NCBI RefSeq assembly: GCF_000425405.1
Contig: NZ_AUDJ01000001.1
Coordinates: forward strand, 372,001-436,000
Length of the DNA: 64,000 nucleotides
Direction of reading: 5' to 3'
DNA from: Ferrimonas kyonanensis DSM 18153
GTDB taxonomy: Bacteria; Pseudomonadota; Gammaproteobacteria; Enterobacterales; Shewanellaceae
Part shown: piece by piece, positions 28,566 to 35,395 of the stretch
Layout of the letters: the number at the start of each line of letters is the position of its first letter
Position numbering within the stretch: position 1 is the stretch's first letter
The notes under the pieces: generated by a model
Databases searched by the model: none
What the model was told of the DNA's origin: nothing
What the model saw: only the letters and a program-made list of their open reading frames with translations
Position numbers and translations under genes: made by a program

Positions 28566-29687
28566 ATGGAAGTGCCACAGGCGACCCCCTTACAACGTTA
28601 TCAGGCGGATCTCTCCCGCCCGGATTTTCACCCCGACCCGGCTCAACGCCACGCCGTCGAACAACTGCAACAGTTGTACGATGCCCTTCTGGCCCGAGAT
28701 CAGTTCGAACCGGGCTTACTAGGGAAGTTGGGTGGCTGGCTCGGTAAAACGTCGCCGTCACCCACGGTTCGGGGCCTCTATTTCTGGGGGGGCGTCGGCC
28801 GGGGTAAGACCTACCTGGTGGATACGTTTTTTGAGGTGTTGCCGCTGCAGCGCAAAATGCGCATCCACTTTCACCGCTTCATGCACCGGGTCCATCAGGA
28901 GCTGAATCAGCTCAAGGACCAGCCCAACCCGTTGGAGCGAGTGGCCCAGACCCTGGCTGACGAGGCCGAGGTGATCTGTTTCGATGAGTTTTTTGTTTCA
29001 GACATCACCGATGCCATGTTGCTGGCAGGGTTGATGAAAGCCCTGTTTGCCCGCGGGGTGGTGTTGGTGGCCACCTCCAACATTCCGCCACGGGAGCTGT
29101 ACCGGAACGGGTTGCAGCGAGCCCGTTTCCTGCCAGCCATCGACCTGATTGAACAACATTGTCAGGTAGTCAATGTGGATCATGGCATCGATTACCGGCT
29201 GCGGGCACTGGAACAGGCGGAGATTTTTCACTCTCCGCTGGATCAGCAGGCGGACGATAACCTGCACCGCTACTTCGAGCAGTTGGCTCCGGAGGCCGGC
29301 CATTTCGGCGGCGACATCGAGGTCGAGGGGCGGTTAATCCCGGTGCGTCGACAGGCGGATGGGGTGTTACTGGTGGATTTTATGGCGCTGTGCGACGGTC
29401 CCCGCAGCCAGTTGGATTACATGGAGCTGGCCCGCTGTTACCACTCGGTGCTGCTCAGTGGCGTTCAGGCCATGGGGGCCCAGCTGACCGGTGACGACAT
29501 CGCCCGGCGCTTCCTGGCGCTGGTGGATGAGTTCTATGAACGCGGGGTGAAGTTGATCATCTCCTGCGAAGTGCCGTTGCCGCAGTTGTATCAGGGCGGC
29601 GGGCTGGAGTTTGAGTTTCGTCGCTGCCTGAGTCGGCTGCAGGAGATGCAGAGCCACGACTACCTGGCTCGCCCCCACCTGCCTTAA
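28566..29687 (+). CDS. zapE: Divisome-associated ATPase ZapE
   Basis: 373 aa from the ATG at 28566 (GAGG just upstream); a GTG four codons earlier is possible. AFG1-like AAA+ ATPase: Walker A GGVGRGKTYL, Walker B EVICFDEFFVSD, sensor VATSNIPPREL. ZapE promotes Z-ring constriction under anaerobic or stress conditions in E. coli. Neighbour of rplM, the conserved position. Confidence 0.95.
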   Translation: MEVPQATPLQRYQADLSRPDFHPDPAQRHAVEQLQQLYDALLARDQFEPGLLGKLGGWLGKTSPSPTVRGLYFWGGVGRGKTYLVDTFFEVLPLQRKMRIHFHRFMHRVHQELNQLKDQPNPLERVAQTLADEAEVICFDEFFVSDITDAMLLAGLMKALFARGVVLVATSNIPPRELYRNGLQRARFLPAIDLIEQHCQVVNVDHGIDYRLRALEQAEIFHSPLDQQADDNLHRYFEQLAPEAGHFGGDIEVEGRLIPVRRQADGVLLVDFMALCDGPRSQLDYMELARCYHSVLLSGVQAMGAQLTGDDIARRFLALVDEFYERGVKLIISCEVPLPQLYQGGGLEFEFRRCLSRLQEMQSHDYLARPHLP

Positions 29688-29773
29688 TGCGTTTTTTATG
29701 CTGCCAGGACCGCGGTCGGCCGCTGTCGATTCTGGCAAAACTCGCCCATTGGCGGATTGGCTGTAAAAAACGG

Positions 29774-29802
29774 GTGATTTTTACGGCGCCTTACTCTATA
29801 AT
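29774..29802 (+). promoter_or_regulatory. Probable promoter of rplM-rpsI
   Basis: A perfect -10 TATAAT at 29797-29802 with a weak -35 (GTGATT at 29774-29779), 17 bp apart. It gives a leader of about 140 nt before rplM. The first part of this gap (29688-29773) shows nothing distinct. Confidence 0.65.
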
Positions 29803-29826
29803 TCGCGCCCTGCCCACGTTACGAAT

Positions 29827-29842
29827 GGTTGATTTATCAACC
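29827..29842 (+). promoter_or_regulatory. Hairpin in the rplM leader
   Basis: GGTTGAT/ATCAACC perfect inverted repeat starting some 20 nt after the expected transcription start. L13 represses its own mRNA through the leader in E. coli; this hairpin and the sequence that follows could be the corresponding site, but that is inference. Confidence 0.35.
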
Positions 29843-29952
29843 GGCACTCGGTTCCGATGTGTTCGAAGGGGCACGGAAGAAACCAACATAGGGCGTATTG
29901 TCGGCCCCGACAGTGCGCTGATGTGTAACAGCTAATTTGGGTTATTAGTCTG

Positions 29953-30381
29953 ATGAAAACCTTTACTGCAAAACCAGAAAGCGTAAAGCGCGACTGGTTC
30001 GTCATCGATGCCGATGGCAAAACTCTGGGTCGTCTGGCCACTGAAGTTGCTCGTCGCCTGCGCGGCAAGCATAAGCCAGAATACACTCCTCACGTTGATA
30101 CCGGTGACTACATCGTAATCATCAACGCTGAGAAAGTTACCGTTACCGGTAACAAGGCTCAGAACAAGATGTACTACAGCCACTCTGGTTACCCTGGCGG
30201 TATCAAAGAGATCAACTTCAGCGATCTGCAGGCTCGTAAGCCTGAAATGATCATTGAAAAAGCGGTTAAGGGCATGCTGCCGAAAGGCCCTCTGGGTCGT
30301 GCCATGTTCCGTAAGCTGAAAGTGTACGCAGGTAACGAGCATGCTCACGCAGCTCAACAGCCTCAAGTACTAGACATCTAA
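29953..30381 (+). CDS. rplM: 50S ribosomal protein L13
   Basis: 142 aa, identical in length to the E. coli protein ([20 protein letters not shown] start). L13 is an early assembly protein of the 50S subunit. Codon use is shifted to highly expressed codons (GCT, CGT, GGT, CTG), unlike the flanking genes. Followed by rpsI after 16 bp. Confidence 0.98.
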   Translation: MKTFTAKPESVKRDWFVIDADGKTLGRLATEVARRLRGKHKPEYTPHVDTGDYIVIINAEKVTVTGNKAQNKMYYSHSGYPGGIKEINFSDLQARKPEMIIEKAVKGMLPKGPLGRAMFRKLKVYAGNEHAHAAQQPQVLDI

Positions 30382-30397
30382 TACGGAGATTTTGGCA

Positions 30398-30790
30398 ATG
30401 GCACAAACTCAATACTACGGCACTGGCCGCCGCAAGAGCTCTACCGCTCGTGTATTCATTAAAGCTGGTAGTGGCAACATCACTGTAAACAAGCGTACTC
30501 TGGACGTTTACTTCGGTCGTGAAACTGCTCGTATGGTTGTTCGTCAACCTCTTGAGCTGGTTGAAATGCTGGAGAAACTGGACATCTACGTAACTGTTCA
30601 GGGTGGTGGTATCACTGGTCAAGCCGGTGCAATCCGTCACGGCATCACTCGTGCTCTGATGGAGTACGATGAGACTCTGCGTCCTGCACTGCGTAAAGCT
30701 GGCTTCGTTACTCGTGACGCCCGTGAGGTTGAGCGTAAGAAAGTCGGTCTGCGTAAAGCACGTCGTCGTCCACAGTTCTCCAAGCGTTAA
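30398..30790 (+). CDS. rpsI: 30S ribosomal protein S9
   Basis: 130 aa from the ATG at 30398, which has GGAG at good spacing and gives the E. coli length. N-terminal [16 protein letters not shown] and the C-terminal basic tail ending PQFSKR, whose Arg contacts P-site tRNA, are both conserved. Confidence 0.98.
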   Translation: MAQTQYYGTGRRKSSTARVFIKAGSGNITVNKRTLDVYFGRETARMVVRQPLELVEMLEKLDIYVTVQGGGITGQAGAIRHGITRALMEYDETLRPALRKAGFVTRDAREVERKKVGLRKARRRPQFSKR

Positions 30791-30814
30791 TTCGCCGCGA
30801 GCACAAGGACTGGA

Positions 30815-30844
30815 AAACCCGCTGCATGTCAGCGGGTTTTTTTA
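30815..30844 (+). terminator. Terminator after rpsI
   Basis: Stem AAACCCGCT/AGCGGGTTT, seven-base loop, then a T-run. Confidence 0.9.
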
Positions 30845-30967
30845 TGTCTGTCTAAAATCAAAGCGCAATCCACTGTTTTGTAAACTTATCGCCAACTCAT
30901 GTTTTCAAATTATTGTTATTCAGCACAATATCCCCACGGAAAGTATGATCTATCTCTAATTTTTCTA

Positions 30968-30973
30968 TATAAT
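30968..30973 (+). promoter_or_regulatory. Candidate -10 box of the petABC promoter
   Basis: TATAAT in a very AT-rich stretch about 100 bp ahead of petA. No convincing -35 is seen at 16-18 bp, so an activator may be needed. The remainder of the 30845-31074 gap is AT-rich without other clear signals. Confidence 0.45.
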
Positions 30974-31074
30974 GGGCGCGCGACCGAGCTTCAGCGCTAC
31001 CTGAATCCACAATTTGGGTAACAACTGCTCGGGTCATTAAAAAATAAAAGCAGACCCCAATGGGAGAAAAGTGG

Positions 31075-31665
31075 ATGAGCAATGCGCCTGTCGATAATGG
31101 ACGTCGCAGATTCCTGACCGCTGCTACAGCCGTAGTGGGCAGTGTCGGCGCCGCTGCTGTTGCGGTTCCATTCATTAAATCATGGAACCCGAGTGCCAAG
31201 GCAAAAGCCGCCGGCGCTCCAGTAGAAGTCAATATCAGTAAAGTGGAACCTGGACAGCTGCTGCGCGTTGAGTGGCGCGGTAAGCCAGTGTGGATCGTAC
31301 GTCGCACCGAAGCGGTGCTGGATGGATTAACCAAGCTGGACGATCAGCTGCGTGATCCGGACTCCGTCGAGCCTCAACAACCTCCTTACGCTCAGAATGC
31401 CTTCCGTTCCATCAAGGACGAATATTTTGTTGCCGTTGGCCTGTGTACCCACCTAGGGTGCTCACCGACCTATCAGCCCGATACCTTTGGCCAGCAGGTC
31501 GAAGGGGTGCCATCCGGCTTCTTCTGCCCTTGCCACGGTTCAAAGTTTGATATGGCCGGCCGGGTTTTCCAGGGGGTGCCTGCACCGCTGAACCTGGTGA
31601 TTCCGCCGCACTTCTATGTTGATGAAAAGACCATTTTGATCGGCGTTGAGAAGGGAGTGGCCTGA
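31075..31665 (+). CDS. petA: Ubiquinol-cytochrome c reductase Rieske iron-sulfur subunit
   Basis: 196 aa from the ATG at 31075, preceded by GGGAGA; an ATG five codons upstream is too early for it. A twin-arginine signal/anchor is present (NGRRRFLTAATAVVGSVG). The 2Fe-2S cluster ligands are in CTHLGCSP and CPCHGSKF. Part of cytochrome bc1, moving electrons from ubiquinol to cytochrome c1. Confidence 0.97.
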   Translation: MSNAPVDNGRRRFLTAATAVVGSVGAAAVAVPFIKSWNPSAKAKAAGAPVEVNISKVEPGQLLRVEWRGKPVWIVRRTEAVLDGLTKLDDQLRDPDSVEPQQPPYAQNAFRSIKDEYFVAVGLCTHLGCSPTYQPDTFGQQVEGVPSGFFCPCHGSKFDMAGRVFQGVPAPLNLVIPPHFYVDEKTILIGVEKGVA

Positions 31666-31667
31666 TT

Positions 31668-32879
31668 ATGAAAAAGATCATTGATTGGATCGACGAGCGG
31701 ATCCCGATGACGGCCACGTACAACAAGCACGTGGGCCAATACCCTGCTCCTAAGAATTTCAACTTCTGGTACTACTTCGGTTCTCTGGCAATGCTGGTGT
31801 TGGTGAACCAGTTGCTGACCGGTGTCTGGTTGACCATGAACTACGTTCCCACCGCCGAAGGCGCGTTCGCTTCGGTGGAATACATCATGCGGGATGTGGA
31901 ATACGGTTGGTTGCTGCGCTACATGCACTCCACCGGGGCCTCCGCCTTTTTCGTGGTGGTCTACATGCACATGTTCCGCGGCATGATGTACGGCTCCTAT
32001 CAGAAGCCCCGGGAACTGTTGTGGATCTTCGGCATGCTGATCTTCCTGATCCTGATGGCCGAAGCCTTTATGGGTTACCTGCTGCCCTGGGGACAGATGT
32101 CCTACTGGGGGGCTCAGGTGATCATCTCCCTGTTTGGTGCCATTCCGGTCATCGGTGACGATCTGACCCTGTGGATTCGAGGCGACTACGTGGTCTCCGG
32201 CGCCACACTGAACCGCTTCTTTGCCCTGCACGTGATTGCCTTGCCTCTGGTACTGGTGGTGCTGGTATTCCTGCACATCATCGCGCTGCACGAGGTGGGG
32301 TCCAACAACCCGGACGGCATCGAAGTGAAGAAGAACAAGGGCCCGGACGGCTGGCCAGTGGATGCGATTCCCTTCCACCCCTACTACACCGTGAAGGACA
32401 TCATGGGAGTGGCCGGATTCCTGATCATCTTCTGTTATGTGCTGTTCTTTATGCCAGAGGGCGGGGGTTACTTCCTGGAGCGGCCAAACTTCGAAGCGGC
32501 CAACCCGCTGAAGACGCCGGAACACATCGCGCCAGTGTGGTACTTCACCCCGTTCTACGCCATTTTGCGCGCCATCCCGGACAAGCTGCTGGGTGTGGTC
32601 GGCATGGGCGCGGCCATCGGCGTGCTGTTTGTGCTGCCATGGCTGGACCGCTGTAAGGTGAAGTCCATCCGCTACCGCAGCATGCTGCACAAGGTGAACC
32701 TGTCACAGTTTGTGGTCTGCTTCATCGTTCTGGGTTACCTGGGTGCCGTACCGGCCACTCCGACCCTGACCCTGTTGGCACGCATCTGTACCCTGGGTTA
32801 CTTCGGCTTCTTCGTACTGCTGTTTGTGTACAGCAAGAACGAGAAGTGCAAACCGGTTCCAGAAAGGGTGACAGGCTAA
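31668..32879 (+). CDS. petB: Ubiquinol-cytochrome c reductase cytochrome b subunit
   Basis: 403 aa, eight or so membrane helices. Haem-binding histidine pairs lie in LLRYMHSTGASAFF / VYMHMFRG and FALHVIALP / VFLHIIALHEVG. The Qo-site motif is PVWY (HIAPVWYFTPFYA) instead of the common PEWY. It starts 2 bp after petA and overlaps petC by one base. Confidence 0.97.
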   Translation: MKKIIDWIDERIPMTATYNKHVGQYPAPKNFNFWYYFGSLAMLVLVNQLLTGVWLTMNYVPTAEGAFASVEYIMRDVEYGWLLRYMHSTGASAFFVVVYMHMFRGMMYGSYQKPRELLWIFGMLIFLILMAEAFMGYLLPWGQMSYWGAQVIISLFGAIPVIGDDLTLWIRGDYVVSGATLNRFFALHVIALPLVLVVLVFLHIIALHEVGSNNPDGIEVKKNKGPDGWPVDAIPFHPYYTVKDIMGVAGFLIIFCYVLFFMPEGGGYFLERPNFEAANPLKTPEHIAPVWYFTPFYAILRAIPDKLLGVVGMGAAIGVLFVLPWLDRCKVKSIRYRSMLHKVNLSQFVVCFIVLGYLGAVPATPTLTLLARICTLGYFGFFVLLFVYSKNEKCKPVPERVTG

Positions 32880-33574
32880 TGAAAAAGTTAATCGCAGTAA
32901 TGATGGCTTGCCTGCCGGCTCTGGTGTTTGCCGCCGGCGGCAACAATGAACACGTGGTCAGTGCCAACATTGATCTGACTGACAAAGCGTCGCTCAAGCG
33001 CGGTGCTCAGGCATTCATGGATAACTGCAGTGGCTGTCACAGCCTGCAGTACCAGCGTTACCAGCGCATTGCCGATGATCTGGAGATGACCGAAGAGGAG
33101 GTCGGAAACCTGATTCTGAGCGATGCCAAGATTGGTGAGCAGATCAAGTCGGCCATGAGTACCGACAATGGTGCCACCTGGTTTGGTGCGCCGCCGCCGG
33201 ATCTGACCCTGGAAGCGCGGCTGAAGAGCCCGGACTGGATCTACTCCTACCTGAAGGCGTTCTATGTGGATGAAAGCCGTCCCTTCGGCGTCAACAACCT
33301 GGTGTTCCCGGCGGTGGGCATGCCCCATGTCCTGGAAGGACTGCAAGGGACACCGGTGTTGCAGGAAGACGGTACCATCGTCGCCAGCGGCGGCCAGATG
33401 AATGCCGAAGAGTATGATCAGTACGTTCTGGATATCACCAATTTCCTGGCCTATACCGGTGAGCCGGTCAAGCTGGAACGTGAACGTATTGGTAAATGGG
33501 TACTGGCTTTCCTGGCCTTCTTCTTCGTGATTGCGTTTTTCTTGAAGAAGGAATATTGGCGAGATGTACACTAA
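32879..33574 (+). CDS. petC: Ubiquinol-cytochrome c reductase cytochrome c1 subunit
   Basis: 231 aa starting at the TAATG overlap with petB. Signal peptide (MKKLIAVMMACLPALVFA), haem c motif CSGCH at residues 50-54, and a C-terminal membrane anchor (WVLAFLAFFFVIAFFL). Completes the petABC operon for bc1, implying aerobic or anaerobic respiration through periplasmic cytochrome c. Confidence 0.97.
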   Translation: MKKLIAVMMACLPALVFAAGGNNEHVVSANIDLTDKASLKRGAQAFMDNCSGCHSLQYQRYQRIADDLEMTEEEVGNLILSDAKIGEQIKSAMSTDNGATWFGAPPPDLTLEARLKSPDWIYSYLKAFYVDESRPFGVNNLVFPAVGMPHVLEGLQGTPVLQEDGTIVASGGQMNAEEYDQYVLDITNFLAYTGEPVKLERERIGKWVLAFLAFFFVIAFFLKKEYWRDVH

Positions 33575-33607
33575 TCGCCAATAACAGGTTACAATCTACC
33601 TCTTGCG

Positions 33608-33639
33608 CATTTGGGGGCATTCTTGCCCCCAAATGTTTT
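33608..33639 (+). terminator. Terminator after petC
   Basis: A perfect 12-bp stem CATTTGGGGGCA/TGCCCCCAAATG with a TTCT loop, followed by TTTTA. It isolates petABC from sspA. Confidence 0.9.
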
Positions 33640-33669
33640 ATCGTTTCTGAGTGAGTTTGGAGGATGTCG

Positions 33670-34299
33670 ATGGCTGTTGCTGCCAATAAACGCTCTGTAA
33701 TGGCGCTGTATTCCGGTGCTAGTGATCTCTATAGCCACCAAGTACGCATTGTCTTGGCGGAGAAGGGCGTCGGTGTCGAGGTAATCCAGGTTGATCCAAA
33801 CCAGCTACCGGAAGACTTAGCAGAGCTCAACCCATACAACAGCGTTCCGACCCTGATCGATCGTGAATTGGTGCTGTACAACTCCCGTATCATTATGGAG
33901 TACCTGGATGAGCGTTTCCCTCATCCGCCGTTGATGCCTGTGTATCCGGTATCCCGTGGTCAAAGCCGTCTGATGATGTACCGCATCCAGAATGACTGGT
34001 ATGCATTGGCCGAACGCATTATGCGTGGTGAGAAAGCCGATGCGGCTCGTAAGCAGCTGACCGAAAGCATTCTGGGCCTGAGCCCGGTATTTGCGGAAAC
34101 CCCTTACTTCATGAGCGAAGAGTTCACCCTGGTAGATTGCTACCTGGCAGCCCTGTTCTGGCGCCTGCCTCAGCTGGGCATCGAAGTGGCCGGCCGTGGC
34201 AGCAATGAAGTGAAAGCCTACATGACCCGCATCTTCGAGCGTGAGTCCTTTAAGGCATCGCTGACCGAAGCCGAGCGCGAGCTGCGCATCGGTGTCTGA
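33670..34299 (+). CDS. sspA: Stringent starvation protein A
   Basis: 209 aa from the ATG at 33670: GGAGG is 7 nt upstream, whereas the ATG at 33664 is too close to it. GST-fold protein (MAVAANKRSVMALYSGASD). SspA binds RNA polymerase as a transcription factor in stationary phase and stress. The stop overlaps the sspB GTG. Confidence 0.96.
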   Translation: MAVAANKRSVMALYSGASDLYSHQVRIVLAEKGVGVEVIQVDPNQLPEDLAELNPYNSVPTLIDRELVLYNSRIIMEYLDERFPHPPLMPVYPVSRGQSRLMMYRIQNDWYALAERIMRGEKADAARKQLTESILGLSPVFAETPYFMSEEFTLVDCYLAALFWRLPQLGIEVAGRGSNEVKAYMTRIFERESFKASLTEAERELRIGV

Positions 34300-34735
34300 G
34301 GTAGAGCACAGCCTGTCACCCCAACGCCCCTACCTGTTGCGGGCGCTGTATGAGTGGCTGGTTGATAATGATCTGACCCCTCACCTGGCGGTCAATGCCG
34401 AGTTACCCGGCGTCCGGGTACCGACTCAGTATGTGCAGGATGGCCAGATTGTGCTGAACATAGCTCCCCATGCGGTGGGCAATCTGCAGATGGGCAATGA
34501 CGACGTCCGCTTTAATGCCCGTTTTGGCGGTCAGCCACAGGCCATTGTGGTCCCCCTGTATGCCTGTGAGGCTATCTATGCCCGGGAAAATGGCGCCGGA
34601 ACCCTGTTTCCGCCTGAACCGAGCTATGAGCTGCAACTGGAGCAGCAGCAGGATGACACCACTGCGCCTGAGGCTGTCGACTCGCAGGACAGTCGTCCCG
34701 AGCCGGGGCGACCCACTCTCAGGGTCATCAAGTAA
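34292..34735 (+). CDS. sspB: ClpXP adaptor SspB
   Basis: 147 aa with a GTG start inside the end of sspA (8-bp overlap). N-terminal SsrA-tag-binding domain (RPYLLRALYEWLVDNDLTPH), acidic linker, and the C-terminal ClpX-binding tail ending RPTLRVIK. It delivers ssrA-tagged proteins to ClpXP. Confidence 0.96.
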   Translation: MSEVEHSLSPQRPYLLRALYEWLVDNDLTPHLAVNAELPGVRVPTQYVQDGQIVLNIAPHAVGNLQMGNDDVRFNARFGGQPQAIVVPLYACEAIYARENGAGTLFPPEPSYELQLEQQQDDTTAPEAVDSQDSRPEPGRPTLRVIK

Positions 34736-34750
34736 GCATTCGATGATTGA

Positions 34751-34780
34751 AAAGCCGGAGCCTATGCTCCGGTTTTTTTT
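34751..34780 (+). terminator. Terminator after sspB
   Basis: AAAGCCGGAG paired with CTCCGGTTTTTTTT around a six-base loop. Confidence 0.9.
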
Positions 34781-35206
34781 GCTTTGTCCGCGGAAAATCG
34801 TTCGGATTTAATGAAGCCTGCATTGGGCCTGAGCTTCTTTGCCCAGTCTTGGTTACAAAAAAGCGATTTCCCCAATATCGCTCATGTGATCGCGATCACG
34901 TTTTTGGCCTTTGATACTCAAGTTTTTGCATTTTGCGACGGTGTCGAGCTTGCTGCTCCGACCATCGATAAAATTGGCGTCAGAACAATTGATTGTAGAA
35001 AGCTTCTGAAAATTGGTGGCTCAGCCGGCAACCTTAATTCCAATCTGAAGTGTAATTAATGAAGATCATTTTTTGCTCTATATCAGTAAATTAATTTCTT
35101 CAAGGGGGTGGTTTTGAGCTGTTTGTCTAAAAAATGGGCCTTGAGTATTCTCTTCCCACTTCGTTATTCGGTGTCCGCGCCATTCGCAGCGGCATCGGGT
35201 GTGTTT
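34781..35206 (+). promoter_or_regulatory. Long AT-rich regulatory region ahead of the riboswitch
   Basis: About 425 bp without a credible gene, more AT-rich than its surroundings. It holds a CRP-like palindrome (listed apart) and an inverted repeat AATGA-N3-TCATT at 35058-35070 that has the look of an operator half-site pair. No well-spaced sigma-70 hexamers stood out. The two open frames here (34784-35059 and 35108-35353) lack RBS and recognisable sequence and are not called. Confidence 0.5.
34885..34900. promoter_or_regulatory. CRP-like binding site
   Basis: TGTGATCGCGATCACG fits the CRP consensus TGTGA-N6-TCACA except for the last base, and the six-base centre is itself palindromic. It lies about 510 bp before the lipoprotein gene, so it would act at a promoter well upstream of the riboswitch. 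Confidence 0.55.
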
Positions 35207-35207
35207 A

Positions 35208-35295
35208 GACAGCAGACAAAGGCAAAACCAGTGAGAGCTGGCGACGCAAAATCTCCGGTCTTAAGGCGTACGCCAAAGATAGCGGGATTACCTCA
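35208..35295 (+). promoter_or_regulatory. Cyclic-di-GMP-I riboswitch (GEMM)
   Basis: Matches the GEMM-I aptamer in order: ACAAAGGCAAAACC (35215-35228 region), a GNRA-capped hairpin CCAGT-GAGA-GCTGG (35228-35241), the invariant GACGCAAA (35243-35250), a second stem ATCT/AGAT (35251-35254 with 35277-35280) enclosing GGCGTACGCC (35265-35274), and the closing AGCGGGATTACC (35281-35292). The base equivalent to Vc2 G20 appears to be G, which favours c-di-GMP over cGAMP; this alignment is mine by eye. About 100 nt downstream the lipoprotein gene begins. No intrinsic terminator follows, so control may be at translation. Confidence 0.88.
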
Positions 35296-35395
35296 TGTCG
35301 TATGTGGTGTATTGAGGGAACAACGGTGCCGGGCTTATGGCCTGGTGTACTGACCAACCGTCGCGTGAAATTGTCTGCCGATTTAGGAGCATTAG

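Noticed and set aside
29688-29935. 82-codon frame between zapE and rplM
   Set aside because: Covers the rplM promoter and leader, with no RBS or family features.
34784-35059. 91-codon plus-strand frame after sspB
   Set aside because: No RBS, contains the CRP-like palindrome, composition unlike a local gene, and lies in the upstream region of the riboswitch transcript.
35108-35353. 81-codon plus-strand frame
   Set aside because: It runs straight through the riboswitch aptamer and has no recognisable protein features.
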